Source: Skeletonema tropicum (lineage: Eukaryota; Bacillariophyta; Thalassiosirophyceae; Thalassiosirales; Thalassiosiraceae). From it: a stretch of 64,000 bases of DNA. The notes under the pieces were generated by a model, which was not told where the DNA came from, did no database searches, and saw only the letters and a list, made by a program, of their open reading frames with translations. The position numbers and the translations under genes were made by a program. Below are positions 46,733-60,356 of this stretch, in pieces (the stretch's first letter is position 1; the number at the start of each line of letters is the position of its first letter). Location: assembly GCA_037178625.1 (NCBI GenBank), contig CM074133.1, positions 3,906,001-3,970,000 of the forward strand, in the 5' to 3' direction.

Positions 46733-49700
46733 GGACTCCATTCCCTGGCAATCGACCTACTCATATACCTACACGCAGGCCCATCGAGTTCGCCATTTTA
46801 GCATTGCATTGTGCATTGTTCATTCACTGCGCTGATCTCTAGATAAACCCTTCTTGTCAACACGCACAAATTATTGCAATGCATCCGCCGACAACATGTT
46901 CGTCCTACTCATCTCAGGCTAAGGCTCTTCTCGATCACACGGTTGCGACAACTGCAACAACCAAAAGCCCGCACCCGCAGCGAAATGATAAAAGTGATAT
47001 GGATATGGCCGGCAGTTCTCCAAATAATGTCTCGCGCTCCTCTCCACAACTACACAGCGTTGATGTGAAACCAAATAATTATCAAACGAGTCAACAGCAG
47101 CAGCAGCAACAACAACAACAACATCTGACGAATAACAATCATCATTATATATCACGCAATGCTACAAAAATCATCAAGGGTGAAATTCATAACGTTTGTC
47201 TCACCATGCAATCTGATCCTCGCTATTATATAAGTAGAAGTACTTCGAACAACTCCTCTTCCGATGGAGGTGATACAGCAGCAATGATGAGAAGAAGTCG
47301 ATAGATTCGAATATGAAGATTGTCACCCTCCATTCCCTGGCAATCGACCTACTCATATACCTACACGCAGGCCCATCGAGTTCGCCATTTTAGCATTGCA
47401 TTGTGCATTGTTCATTCACTGCGCTGATCTCTAGATAAACCCTTCTTGTCAACACGCACAAATTATTGCAATGCATCCGCCGACAACATGTTCGTCCTAC
47501 TCATCTCAGGCTCAGGCTCTTCTCGATCACACGGTTGCGACAACTGCAACAATCAAAAGCCCCGCAGCGAAATGATAAAAGTGATATGGATATGGCCGGC
47601 AGTTCTCCAAATGATGTCTCGCGCTCCTCTCCACAACTACACAGCGTTGATGTGAAACCAAATAATTATAATTATCAAACGAGTCAACAGCAGCAGCAAC
47701 AACAACAACAACATCTGACGAATAACAATCATCATTATATATCACGCAATGCTACAAAAATCATCAAGGGTGAAATTCATAACGTTTGTCTCACCATGCA
47801 ATCTGATCCTCGCTATTATATAAGTAGAAGTACTTCGAACAACTCCTCTTCCGATGGAGGTGATACAGCAGCAATGATGAGAAGAAGTCGATAGATTCGA
47901 ATATGAAGATTGTCACCCTCCATTCCCTGGCAATCGACCTACTCATATACCTACACGCAGGCCCATCGAGTTCGCCATTTTAGCATTGCATTGTGCATTG
48001 TTCATTCACTGCGCTGATCTCTAGATAAACCCTTCTTGTCAACACGCACAAATTATTGCAATGCATCCGCCGACAACATGTTCGTCCTACTCATCTCAGG
48101 CTCAGGCTCTTCTCGATCACACGGTTGCGACAACTGCAACAACCAAAAGCCCGCACCCGCAGCGAAATGATAAAAGTGATATGGATATGGCCGGCAGTTC
48201 TCCAAATAATGTCTCGCGCTCCTCTCCACAACTACACAGCGTTGATGTGAAACCAAATAATTATCAAACGAGTCAACAGCAGCAGCAACAACAACAACAA
48301 CAACATCTGACGAATAACAATCATCATTATATATCACGCAATGCTACAAAAATCATCAAGGGTGAAATTCATAACGTTTGTCTCACCATGCGATCTGATC
48401 CTCGCTATTATATAAGTAGAAGTACTTCGAACAACTCCTCTTCCGATGGAGGTGATACAGCAGCAATGATGAGAAGAAGTCGATAGATTCGAATATGAAG
48501 ATTGTCACCCTCCATTCCCTGGCAATCGACCTACTCATATACCTACACGCAGGCCCATCGAGTTCGCCATTTTAGCATTGCATTGTGCATTGTTCATTCA
48601 CTGCGCTGATCTCTAGATAAACCCTTCTTGTCAACACGCACAAATTATTGCAATGCATCCGCCGACAACATGTTCGTCCTACTCATCTCAGGCTCAGGCT
48701 CTTCTCGATCACACGGTTGCGACAACTGCAACAACCAAAAGCCCGCACCCGCAGCGAAATGATAAAAGTGATATGGATATGGCCGGCAGTTCTCCAAATA
48801 ATGTCTCGCGCTCCTCTCCACAACTACACAGCGTTGATGTGAAACCAAATAATTATAATTATCAAACGAGTCAACAGCAGCAGCAACAACAACAACAACA
48901 TCTGACGAATAACAATCATCATTATATATCACGCAATGCTACAAAAATCATCAAGGGTGAAATTCATAACGTTTGTCTCACCATGCGATCTGATCCTCGC
49001 TATTATATAAGTAGAAGTACTTCGAACAACTCCTCTTCCGATGGAGGTGATACAGCAGCAATGATGAGAAGAAGTCGATAGATTCGAATATGAAGATTGT
49101 CACCCTCCATTCCCTGGCAATCGACCTACTCATATACCTACACGCAGGCCCATCGAGTTCGCCATTTTAGCATTGCATTGTGCATTGTTCATTCACTGCG
49201 CTGATCTCTAGATAAACCCTTCTTGTCAACACGCACAAATTATTGCAATGCATCCGCCGACAACATGTTCGTCCTACTCATCTCAGGCTCAGGCTCTTCT
49301 CGATCACACGGTTGCGACAACTGCAACAATCAAAAGCCCGCAGCGAAATGATAAAAGTGATATGGATATGGCCGGCAGTTCTCCAAATAATGTCTCGCGC
49401 TCCTCTCCACAACTACACAGCGTTGATGTGAAACCAAATAATTATAATTATCAAACGAGTCAACAGCAGCAGCAACAACAACAACAACATCTGACGAATA
49501 ACAATCATCATTATATATCACGCAATGCTACAAAAATCATCAAGGGTGAAATTCATAACGTTTGTCTCACCATGCGATCTGATCCTCGCTATTATATATA
49601 AGTAGAAGTACTTCGAACAACTCCTCTTCCGATGGAGGTGATACAGCAGCAATGATGAGAAGAAGTCGATAGATTCGAATATGAAGATTGTCACCCTCCA

Positions 49701-52700
49701 TTCCCTGGCAATCGACCTACTCATATACCTACACGCAGGCCCATCGAGTTCGCCATTTTAGCATTGCATTGTGCATTGTTCATTCACTGCGCTGATCTCT
49801 AGATAAACCCTTCTTGTCAACACGCACAAATTATTGCAATGCATCCGCCGACAACATGTTCGTCCTACTCATCTCAGGCTCAGGCTCTTCTCGATCACAC
49901 GGTTGCGACAACTGCAACAACCAAAAGCCCGCACCCGCAGCGAAATGATAAAAGTGATATGGATATGGCCGGCAGTTCTCCAAATAATGTCTCGCGCTCC
50001 TCTCCACAACTACACAGCGTTGATGTGAAACCAAATAATTATAATTATCAAACGAGTCAACAGCAGCAGCAACAACAACAACAACATCTGACGAATAACA
50101 ATCATCATTATATATCACGCAATGCTACAAAAATCATCAAGGGTGAAATTCATAACGTTTGTCTCACCATGCGAATCTGATCCTCGCTATTATATAAGTA
50201 GAAGTACTTCGAACAACTCCTCTTCCGATGGAGGTGATACAGCAGCAATGATGAGAAGAAGTCGATAGATTCGAATATGAAGATTGTCACCCTCCATTCC
50301 CTGGCAATCGACCTACTCATATACCTACACGCAGGCCCATCGAGTTCGCCATTTTAGCATTGCATTGTGCATTGTTCATTCACTGCGCTGATCTCTAGAT
50401 AAACCCTTCTTGTCAACACGCACAAATTATTGCAATGCATCCGCCGACAACATGTTCGTCCTACTCATCTCAGGCTCCGGCTCTTCTCGATCACACGGTT
50501 GCGACAACTGCAACAACCAAAAGCCCGCACCCGCAGCGAAATGATAAAAGTGATATGATATACCTACACGCAGGCCCATCGAGTTCGCCATTTTAGCATT
50601 GCATTGTGCATTGTTCATTCACTGCGCTGATCTCTAGATAAACCCTTCTTGTCAACACGCACAAATTATTGCAATGCATCCGCCGACAACATGTTCGTCC
50701 TACTCATCTCAGGCTCAGGCTCTTCTCGATCACACGGTTGCGACAACTGCAACAACCAAAAGCCCGCACCCGCAGCGAAATGATAAAAGTGATATGGATA
50801 TGGCCGGCAGTTCTCCAAATAATGTCTCGCGCTCCTCTCCACAACTACACAGCGTTGATGTGAAACCAAATAATTATCAAACGAGTCAACAGCAGCAGCA
50901 ACAACAACAACAACATCTGACGAATAACAATCATCATTATATATCACGCAATGCTACAAAAATCATCAAGGGTGAAATTCATAACGTTTGTCTCACCATG
51001 CGATCTGATCCTCGCTATATATATAAGTAGAAGTACTTCGAACAACTCCTCTTCCGATGGAGGTGATACAGCAGCAATGATGAGAAGAAGTCGATAGATT
51101 CGAATATGAAGATTGTCACCCTCCATTCCCTGGCAATCGACCTACTCATATACCTACACGCAGGCCCATCGAGTTCGCCATTTTAGCATTGCATTGTGCA
51201 TTGTTCATTCACTGCGCTGATCTCTAGATAAACCCTTCTTGTCAACACGCACAAATTATTGCAATGCATCCGCCGACAACATGTTCGTCCTACTCATCTC
51301 AGGCTCAGGCTCTTCTCGATCACACGGTTGCGACAACTGCAACAACCAAAAGCCCGCACCCGCAGCGAAATGATAAAAGTGATATGGATATGGCCGGCAG
51401 TTCTCCAAATAATGTCTCGCGCTCCTCTCCACAACTACACAGCGTTGATGTGAAACCAAATAATTATAATTATCAAACGAGTCAACAGCAGCAGCAACAA
51501 CAACAACAACATCTGACGAATAACAATCATCATTATATATCACGCAATGCTACAAAAATCATCAAGGGTGAAATTCATAACGTTTGTCTCACCATGCAAT
51601 CTGATCCTCGCTATTATATAAGTAGAAGTACTTCGAACAACTCCTCTTCCGATGGAGGTGATACAGCAGCAATGATGAGAAGAAGTCGATAGATTCGAAT
51701 ATGAAGATTGTCACCCTCCATTCCCTGGCAATCGACCTACTCATATACCTACACGCAGGCCCATCGAGTTCGCCATTTTAGCATTGCATTGTGCATTGTT
51801 CATTCACTGCGCTGATCTCTAGATAAACCCTTCTTGTCAACACGCACAAATTATTGCAATGCATCCGCCGACAACATGTTCGTCCTACTCATCTCAGGCT
51901 CAGGCTCTTCTCGATCACACGGTTGCGACAACTGCAACAATCAAAAGCCCGCAGCGAAATGATAAAAGTGATATGGATATGGCCGGCAGTTCTCCAAATG
52001 ATGTCTCGCGCTCCTCTCCACAACTACACAGCGTTGATGTGAAACCAAATAATTATAATTATCAAACGAGTCAACAGCAGCAGCAACAACAACAACAACA
52101 TCTGACGAATAACAATCATCATTATATATCACGCAATGCTACAAAAATCATCAAGGGTGAAATTCATAACGTTTGTCTCACCATGCAATCTGATCCTCGC
52201 TATTATATAAGTAGAAGTACTTCGAACAACTCCTCTTCCGATGGAGGTGATACAGCAGCAATGATGAGAAGAAGTCGATAGATTCGAATATGAAGATTGT
52301 CACCCTCCATTCCCTGGCAATCGACCTACTCATATACCTACACGCAGGCCCATCGAGTTCGCCATTTTAGCATTGCATTGTGCATTGTTCATTCACTGCG
52401 CTGATCTCTAGATAAACCCTTCTTGTCAACACGCACAAATTATTGCAATGCATCCGCCGACAACATGTTCGTCCTACTCATCTCAGGCTCAGGCTCTTCT
52501 CGATCACACGGTTGCGACAACTGCAACAACCAAAAGCCCGCACCCGCAGCGAAATGATAAAAGTGATATGGATATGGCCGGCAGTTCTCCAAATAATGTC
52601 TCGCGCTCCTCTCCACAACTACACAGCGTTGATGTGAAACCAAATAATTATAATTATCAAACGAGTCAACAGCAGCAGCAACAACAACAACAACATCTGA

Positions 52701-54512
52701 CGAATAACAATCATCATTATATATCACGCAATGCTACAAAAATCATCAAGGGTGAAATTCATAACGTTTGTCTCACCATGCGATCTGATCCTCGCTATTA
52801 TATAAGTAGAAGTACTTCGAACAACTCCTCTTCCGATGGAGGTGATACAGCAGCAATGATGAGAAGAAGTCGATAGATTCGAATATGAAGATTGTCACCC
52901 TCCATTCCCTGGCAATCGACCTACTCATATACCTACACGCAGGCCCATCGAGTTCGCCATTTTAGCATTGCATTGTGCATTGTTCATTCACTGCGCTGAT
53001 CTCTAGATAAACCCTTCTTGTCAACACGCACAAATTATTGCAATGCATCCGCCGACAACATGTTCGTCCTACTCATCTCAGGCTCAGGCTCTTCTCGATC
53101 ACACGGTTGCGACAACTGCAACAATCAAAAGCCCGCAGCGAAATGATAAAAGTGATATGGATATGGCCGGCAGTTCTCCAAATAATGTCTCGCGCTCCTC
53201 TCCACAACTACACAGCGTTGATGTGAAACCAAATAATTATAATTATCAAACGAGTCAACAGCAGCAGCAACAACAACAACAACATCTGACGAATAACAAT
53301 CATCATTATATATCACGCAATGCTACAAAAATCATCAAGGGTGAAATTCATAACGTTTGTCTCACCATGCGATCTGATCCTCGCTATTATATAAGTAGAA
53401 GTACTTCGAACAACTCCTCTTCCGATGGAGGTGATACAGCAGCAATGATGAGAAGAAGTCGATAGATTCGAATATGAAGATTGTCACCCTCCATTCCCTG
53501 GCAATCGACCTACTCATATACCTACACGCAGGCCCATCGAGTTCGCCATTTTAGCATTGCATTGTGCATTGTTCATTCACTGCGCTGATCTCTAGATAAA
53601 CCCTTCTTGTCAACACGCACAAATTATTGCAATGCATCCGCCGACAACATGTTCGTCCTACTCATCTCAGGCTCAGGCTCTTCTCGATCACACGGTTGCG
53701 ACAACTGCAACAACCAAAAGCCCGCACCCGCAGCGAAATGATAAAAGTGATATGGATATGGCCGGCAGTTCTCCAAATAATGTCTCGCGCTCCTCTCCAC
53801 AACTACACAGCGTTGATGTGAAACCAAATAATTATAATTATCAAACGAGTCAACAGCAGCAGCAACAACAACAACAACAACATCTGACGAATAACAATCA
53901 TCATTATATATCACGCAATGCTACAAAAATCATCAAGGGTGAAATTCATAACGTTTGTCTCACCATGCAATCTGATCCTCGCTATTATATAAGTAGAAGT
54001 ACTTCGAACAACTCCTCTTCCGATGGAGGTGATACAGCAGCAATGATGAGAAGAAGTCGATAGATTCGAATATGAAGATTGTCACCCTCCATTCCCTGGC
54101 AATCGACCTACTCATATACCTACACGCAGGCCCATCGAGTTCGCCATTTTAGCATTGCATTGTGCATTGTTCATTCACTGCGCTGATCTCTAGATAAACC
54201 CTTCTTGTCAACTACGCACAAATTATTGCAATGCATCCGCCGACAACATGTTCGTCCTACTCATCTCAGGCTCAGGCTCTTCTCGATCACACGGTTGCGA
54301 CAACTGCAACAACCAAAAGCCCGCACCCGCAGCGAAATGATAAAAGTGATATGGATATGGCCGGCAGTTCTCCAAATAATGTCTCGCGCTCCTCTCCACA
54401 ACTACACAGCGTTGATGTGAAACCAAATAATTATAATTATCAAACGAGTCAACAGCAGCAGCAACAACAACAACAACAACATCTGATGAATAACAATCAA
54501 CATTGTACCTAA
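46733..54512 (+). repeat. 590-bp ORF-bearing satellite, array 2 (14 units)
   Basis: ORF start codons are at 46879, 47471, 48061, 48653, 49248, 49839, 50435, 50674, 51264, 51859, 52448, 53043, 53632 and 54231. The unit beginning at 50435 is cut to ~240 bp by a junction at ~50558 (GTGATATG joined to ATATACCTAC). The last five units match the last five of array 1 in variant type and spacing, and both arrays end in the same diverged unit. Unlike array 1, the first unit starts from CTCCATTCCCTGG next to unique sequence. Confidence 0.95.
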
Positions 54513-54826
54513 GCAGGTCCAGATTATACTCGTGTAGATATCTAATCTGATTAATTTTGTATTTATTTATCGATCTGATCCTCGCTATTATATAAGTAGA
54601 AGTACTCCGAACAACCCCTCTTCCGATGGAGGTGATACAGCAGCAATGATGAGAAGAAGTCGATAGATTCGAATATGAAGATTGTCACCTGTATATTAGT
54701 GAGATTACGAAATTTACATGATTCGTTTAGTGTTATGGAAGTGGATGGCATCTTTTCCTTGTCGAGCAATACTGCTGTTCTTCAGGATCATCTCAATTTT
54801 TTGTCTTCCAAGCTCCACGCCGCTCT

Positions 54827-54935
54827 TGTGTGAAAGCACAAGAATAGACACTCACGTTGATCTCTCTTTTGGTAATGAACGAAGGAATTCACCACACAAC
54901 TGGCCGCTGGCCGCAGTGCTTGGAAAGATATGAGG
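54827..54935 (+). repeat. Dispersed repeat R, form 1 (segment copy 4)
   Basis: Matches 24918-25026 except CTGGCCGCTGG for CTGGCCGTTGG. Confidence 0.8.
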
Positions 54936-56082
54936 ACATCTCTCAATAACAACATCATCGTTTGGATTCTTCTCCGTTGTCTTCTTCTTATTCCTTTGAA
55001 GATATCAAACCAAATGGGCAATCTCTGCTTTGCTCGACGAAACTCTACTTCTTTAACTCAAGCTCAAGACGAAGCTTGACACGAGGTCAGCCGTGGGGCA
55101 AGTCACTCAAGTGATGTGATGGCTTAACTTACTATTTCGGCAGACCTGGCGCAATCTTAACTTACCTTGATATAGAAGCTCAACATTGCCCCAGAGAGCT
55201 AGCTGAATTGATTGTGTTTGGCACAATAATTCTTGTGTGAGCTGTGCCACAATTCTTGAGCAATTCGAAACTGATAACAGAAGATCCATCACTCGATGTA
55301 TGTATATGTATTGCTCGTCATTCTCAGCTCAGGAGAGGACTGACTACACAGAAACAGTTTCACTATGATGTGATGTGTGAACGGATTCGAATTCGAATCG
55401 AGCTGGGGCCAATCTGGTCTCAGCAGATTGAACTCTTCCTGGGAAGCATTGCACTCGGCACTCGGCTCAGCAGCGCAAATAGCTATATTTATGTAACAGA
55501 AATTTTAAAGTACGTCTGGTGAGCCCTCAAGAGGCGACATTATCTATGCTAAGTGATAACGAACATGTGCTGCAGTAGCTATATTTCCCAGATCGCACCC
55601 AAATAGCTAGTCTAGTGGACCAGTAGACGCGTTTGGGAGGTTATATCGTAGATATTTGTTAAGTTATTATCATCTTCGATCTACGATATATCAGGAGTAG
55701 GGGGAAACGCTTCTCATGAAGATGGAGCCAAAGCAGGATCAGCAGGTTGAACTCTTGACATCTTTCGTATACGTTTGGATGACTGAAGGTAAAGATAGAC
55801 GGACGATGAATGAGACGCACAATACCAATACAACGCAGCCGCTTCTTCATCGCGACTTCTCTCAAGTGAAGCGAAATTCGCTCATCAAGGAAGGCCGAGC
55901 AAAAGAAAGGGCGAAGGCGGGTATTGTAGTAAGTGCATTGCATTATTTGTATCGTACCTATTGTAGGCAGGTATATAGGGGCCAAAATGAAAGGCAAAAG
56001 TAGCAAAAGAACACTCCAGGGATTCCAACGTGGTCCCCTACCGTAGGTAGTACCAACCTGGCCCACAGTCTTATGTAACTTC

Positions 56083-56220
56083 CACCCTACATAGGATCTT
56101 CTGTCATAAATGGGAGTCCTCTTCAGAGGGACTCTGCATTTATGCACGCAGAGATAGATAGAGCAGAGCTGAGTCCTCCCCAGTGACTCAGACAGGTGTC
56201 TGAAGATCCTATGTAGGGTG
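56083..56220. mobile_element. Hairpin-rich short element (segment copy 4)
   Basis: Intact 19-bp TIR and internal hairpins as at 26181. Confidence 0.7.
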
Positions 56221-56671
56221 TGTCTTCTGTCATAAATGGGAGTCCTCTTACGTGCTGAGACCTCCCAAGTGACTCAGACAGGTGTCTGAAGATCCTATGT
56301 AGGGTGTGTAACTTCTCTGAGCAGAAGGGAAGCGGTGCTGCCCACTGGTATGCTACTTATGGTCACATCGGGGCCATACAGCGATACTTGGTATGCTGCT
56401 GTCTGAGTCAAAGTAAGTACTGAAGTACTGTGACTTAAGGCGGCATCAAATTGATAGATAGATTATTTAATACTCCCTAGGCACTAGTGCCAGTAGAGAA
56501 AGGTGAACTTAAACCAGGAGGAGCTCGGGCTGGTCCCGAAGACGCCTGGTCCCGAAGACGCTTGTGGTGCCTGCTGGGCAGGAATGGGTCGACGGATGTG
56601 GAACGCGAAGGCTTTGGTGCAAGCAAGGCCAAACTGCTGGAGGAAGTGAATTTTGGGGGTGGGCGGATGGT

Positions 56672-56780
56672 TGTGTGAAAGCACAAGAATAGACACTCAC
56701 ATTGAACATTGATCTATCTTTTGGTAATGAACGAAGGAAGCCCCACAGAACTGGCTGCAGTGCTTGGAGAGATATGAGGA
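56672..56780 (+). repeat. Dispersed repeat R, form 2 (segment copy 4)
   Basis: Same as 26770-26878. Confidence 0.8.
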
Positions 56781-57969
56781 AGTCGAAGTATGTACTTATA
56801 CACTTAAGGCAGGCATCAAATTGATCATCAAAGTTCTAAGTACTTATTCATCATCATGGCACGGCCATTCTCTTCTCTTCATTGCTTGACACAACATGAC
56901 CACTACTGGTACTAGTAGCACTCCCTCCCCCATCTGTCTGAAACAATTGGTTCAAAACAATCCCTAGATTCATCAAATCTACCCGCTTCTTCTCATCAAA
57001 TGTCTGTTCTTCACAACATATCACTGCATCCGACAAATCAATGAATGTCGCCAAATACTCCCCCTCAAATGGCGTCAAGACAATATTTTTCAGCGTTAAT
57101 CCTTGTCATCATCATCATGTCAGATACCTTCTTCTCCTTCTTTACGTCGGTACTGCAATCCATCTGCAATCTTACCGCCAAGCTTCAAAGCCTACACGAT
57201 ATGAGTCAGCAATAATGGGCGACGACGGTAATTCCTACGAAGATAATGAGAGTAGCTCCGTCAACAGACGTTATCATAGACTTAGTAGGTACATCCACCC
57301 TTGCCTAACTCGCAATAAACTCGAAGTTCCAAACGAGTTGACCCCTGCCCCTGGTTCGTTGCTCCCCTCTAGAGTGTTGTTCTAAATTGTCTTCCGAGGA
57401 TAAATAATCAATTGAAGTGTGACGCTTTGACTGTGAACTAAGTAATCTAAGTAACGCAGCACCCCTCTTACGACAAAATGCGTCCAAAGCATATGCTGGC
57501 CAAGGCCCCTACTAGAGCGCTACGTGGATTGTGTCGATTGAAATAAAAATCACGTCTGCCGTCTTGCAATAATGAATGAGCAGAACGGTAACCCTGACCG
57601 ATAACAACCCCGTCCGCTCGCATAATTGCATATTGCTGTATTGCTGTATTGTCGATATGATTGATTGGTGAGTAGCACTGTAGAGGAGCACAGAGCCAGA
57701 GTCCATGGAGATGTTGCCGTATAATCATGTTGTGTCGAATGTGCGGAAAGTTCGTTATTTTCACCAGCGAACCGAGACCGAGGCACCATAGGCGCCAGGT
57801 AAGTTATCCCTCCTTCATCATTTCGACTCGGAAGGGTTCTTGGCGGCGCTTGCTGTATAATATGTTGGTAGATCCATCGGCGGAAGAGATAATAGCATTC
57901 ATAAGAAGTAGAAGAGTGGCAAGTGGCATCGGTAGGGCATATGAGTACGTCTGTGATCCGCTAAAGTTG

Positions 57970-57977
57970 TGACGTCA
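57970..57977. promoter_or_regulatory. TGACGTCA palindrome upstream of IQ-motif gene copy 4
   Basis: bZIP/CRE-type site 240 bp before the intact IQ-motif gene. Confidence 0.4.
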
Positions 57978-58209
57978 CGGAACCGGTACTCAGACACTCA
58001 AACTTCAACTGACGAAATGTCCGCTCAAAAAGCAAAAAGCACAAATTTTATGTACATGACATGCCGCTGGCCGGCCGCGGCCGCATGATTGAATCATGGC
58101 TCACTGATCGACATTCATTTACACTTGCCGCTGGTAAAGAGCTCATTCATTCTCCAGTTTGTTTGCTCTTTAGTCATTATCAAACACAGCAACTCATACA
58201 AAAGACAAC

Positions 58210-59628
58210 ATGGCGTCTCAAGCCGAGAACACTCACCCAAACACAATCATCCGAGGACATTACCATACCAGTGTCCCTATCAACAATGATCAAAAGCGCC
58301 GCAAGGTCGAGGCAAACTCTAATAACATCACCGCCTACCCGTCTGCTGCCATTCATGCCACCAAGGTGAGCAAGAGGACCAAGAGGAGGACAAATAAAAG
58401 ATCAAATCAACGTAGGGAAGCAAACGTGTTTGCACCTCAAATCTTCAACCATCGTCCGGCGATTCTGCCGACAAGTACAAAAAAGGCATCAAAGAAGAGG
58501 CGCCTCGAATCCGACCCGCCTTCTCAAGAGAAGAAGATGAGGCAGGAGCTACCCAACAACTTTACTTCCAACCAATCGGCTGTGCCAGCCCAAAAGAAGA
58601 AGAGGGCTCAGAAGAATTCACGCAACAACGACGCCCCAATCTTCCGCTACAAACATCACGGTGAAGTTGCAACACCAACAATTGCTCCACCCACGGCCAC
58701 TGCTAGCAAGGCGAAGGTCTCGAAGAAGAGGCGCTCAGATGCCCACGAATCCCCCCCGCCTGCTCAAAAGAAGAAGATGACTGCTCCTGCCCAAAAGTTG
58801 AACACGATTGATCGCGGTCAAGTTCCATCTGCCTACCAATTTACTACCAATACTACCAACAAAGCCGCTGTTCCAGTGCAAGAGAAGAATGTGCTTCAGA
58901 ATCAGCCATTCGTCAACAACGTTTCATCTATCTCTGTTCTCCATCACCGCGATGAAGTTGCCAACGGAGCCACTTCTGATTTGGAGTTTGCCTATTCCGA
59001 TTCGGATTCCGATTCCGAGGAAGAACATCTTGTTGTAGGGATGACCTTGCTCCCGGATGCTGATGACGCTGCCACTGTGATCCAGGCCTTCTTCAGAGGT
59101 GCCAGCGCTCGCACGATGAAGCCAAGGGCCAGGCCACAAGCGGAGCTTAAGGTTGATTCCAATCATGGCCAAGAATGGGATGGTAATTCTGATGATGATG
59201 CAGCTCCTGACGACGACTCGGTCGAGGAAGTAGAAGTCTTCCTCGTGGTGGAAGCTGAAGAGGGTGATGAAAAAGCGGAGGAAGTTGACTTTGTCGACGC
59301 AGCAGAAGCTGTTGACGAGGGTGATGAAATAGAGGAGGAAGCTGTTGTGGACAATGATAAGCCGGCTGCAAAAATTCAGACAGCCTTCAAGCGTTATCTC
59401 GCTCGGAAAAGTGCTATCAAAGCAACGGAGCGAAGGCGAAGGGCCCAGCCACAAGCAGAGTTTGATGCTAGAGCAGTGGAAGAGGAGATGGTGGAAGAGG
59501 AAGAGGAAGATATCTACTCTGCCAGAAGGAATCTTCGGAGACGGAGGATGGTGAAGGAGCTACAGTGCACTTTGGACGGCTGGTACTGGACTCGAAGAAC
59601 ACAAAGAAGGAAGATAAGGAGAGATTGA
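58210..59628 (+). CDS. IQ-motif (putative calmodulin-binding) basic/acidic protein
   Basis: The only uninterrupted copy, 472 residues. Residues 1-~230 are basic and low-complexity with repeated Lys/Arg clusters (KKASKKRRLES, QKKKRAQK, SKKRRSDAH), likely nuclear-localisation type. Residues ~265-280 are a Ser/Asp run. An IQ motif follows at ~287-305 (AATVIQAFFRGASARTM), then a strongly acidic Glu/Asp/Val region, and a second IQ motif at ~384-402 (AAKIQTAFKRYLARKSA). The C-terminus is very basic (RRNLRRRRMVKELQ, RRTQRRKIRRD). IQ motifs bind calmodulin or myosin light chains; the wider function is unknown. The ATG lies in ACAACATGGCG. Two other copies (32086, 36889) are each broken by a small indel. 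Confidence 0.75.
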   Translation: MASQAENTHPNTIIRGHYHTSVPINNDQKRRKVEANSNNITAYPSAAIHATKVSKRTKRRTNKRSNQRREANVFAPQIFNHRPAILPTSTKKASKKRRLESDPPSQEKKMRQELPNNFTSNQSAVPAQKKKRAQKNSRNNDAPIFRYKHHGEVATPTIAPPTATASKAKVSKKRRSDAHESPPPAQKKKMTAPAQKLNTIDRGQVPSAYQFTTNTTNKAAVPVQEKNVLQNQPFVNNVSSISVLHHRDEVANGATSDLEFAYSDSDSDSEEEHLVVGMTLLPDADDAATVIQAFFRGASARTMKPRARPQAELKVDSNHGQEWDGNSDDDAAPDDDSVEEVEVFLVVEAEEGDEKAEEVDFVDAAEAVDEGDEIEEEAVVDNDKPAAKIQTAFKRYLARKSAIKATERRRRAQPQAEFDARAVEEEMVEEEEEDIYSARRNLRRRRMVKELQCTLDGWYWTRRTQRRKIRRD

Positions 59629-59888
59629 AAAGAGAAGGTGTACGGTACAGCACCTTGTGAGATTGATGATTTGAAGCGAACATCATTTGTACGTGAGAAG
59701 GATTGCGTCAGAGACCTTTGTGGAGGAGGCTTTGGTTTGAAGGTAAATGCAGCAAGAGGTCAAATGATCAGTGGAGATGGCTTTGCGGGGCAATGAGTCG
59801 GTGTGTCTTGTTTCGTTTCGGCGAGTTGCTACATTTCAGAGGGGGTCGTTGGTGTGTTCGGCAGTGTGTGTGTTGTGTGTGTGTGTCT

Positions 59889-60017
59889 TCTTCAGTTGGG
59901 CCTTCAGTTGGTGTTGGTGTTGGTGTTGGTGTTGGTAGTTGGAGGATGCTTTCTGCTGGATCCTTATCCTTTTCTTCAGTTGGGCCTTCAGTTGGTGTTG
60001 GTGTTGGTGTTGGTAGT
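59889..60017. repeat. GTGTTG minisatellite pair (segment copy 4)
   Basis: Same structure as 38577-38700 with one additional 6-bp repeat in the first block. Confidence 0.8.
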
Positions 60018-60306
60018 TGGGTGCTTTGCTGGATCCTTATCCTTTCTTTTTGGACATTGTCGGATCTGTAGCGGAGAGTCAAAAAGTTTAATCCCCCATT
60101 CATTCTAATGTTTGGGGTGTGGGTTCTGGTTTCCCATGTCAGCTTTTGGCTGGACATTCTCTTCTTCGAAAGTGGAATGTAGAACGTATCCCTTTGACTC
60201 TCTGACTGATTTTCAGTTGTCCTACCCTTTCCCCCCTGTTCGAGTCGGTCGACCGCGGAGATGATTGATTGGTTGATGTTCGTGTTGGGGATGGCGATCT
60301 TGTCGG

Positions 60307-60308
<2 letters not shown>

Positions 60309-60354
<46 letters not shown>
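60309..60354. repeat. (AC)23 microsatellite
   Basis: More than twice the length of the same tract in segment copy 3. Confidence 0.95.
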
Positions 60355-60356
<2 letters not shown>

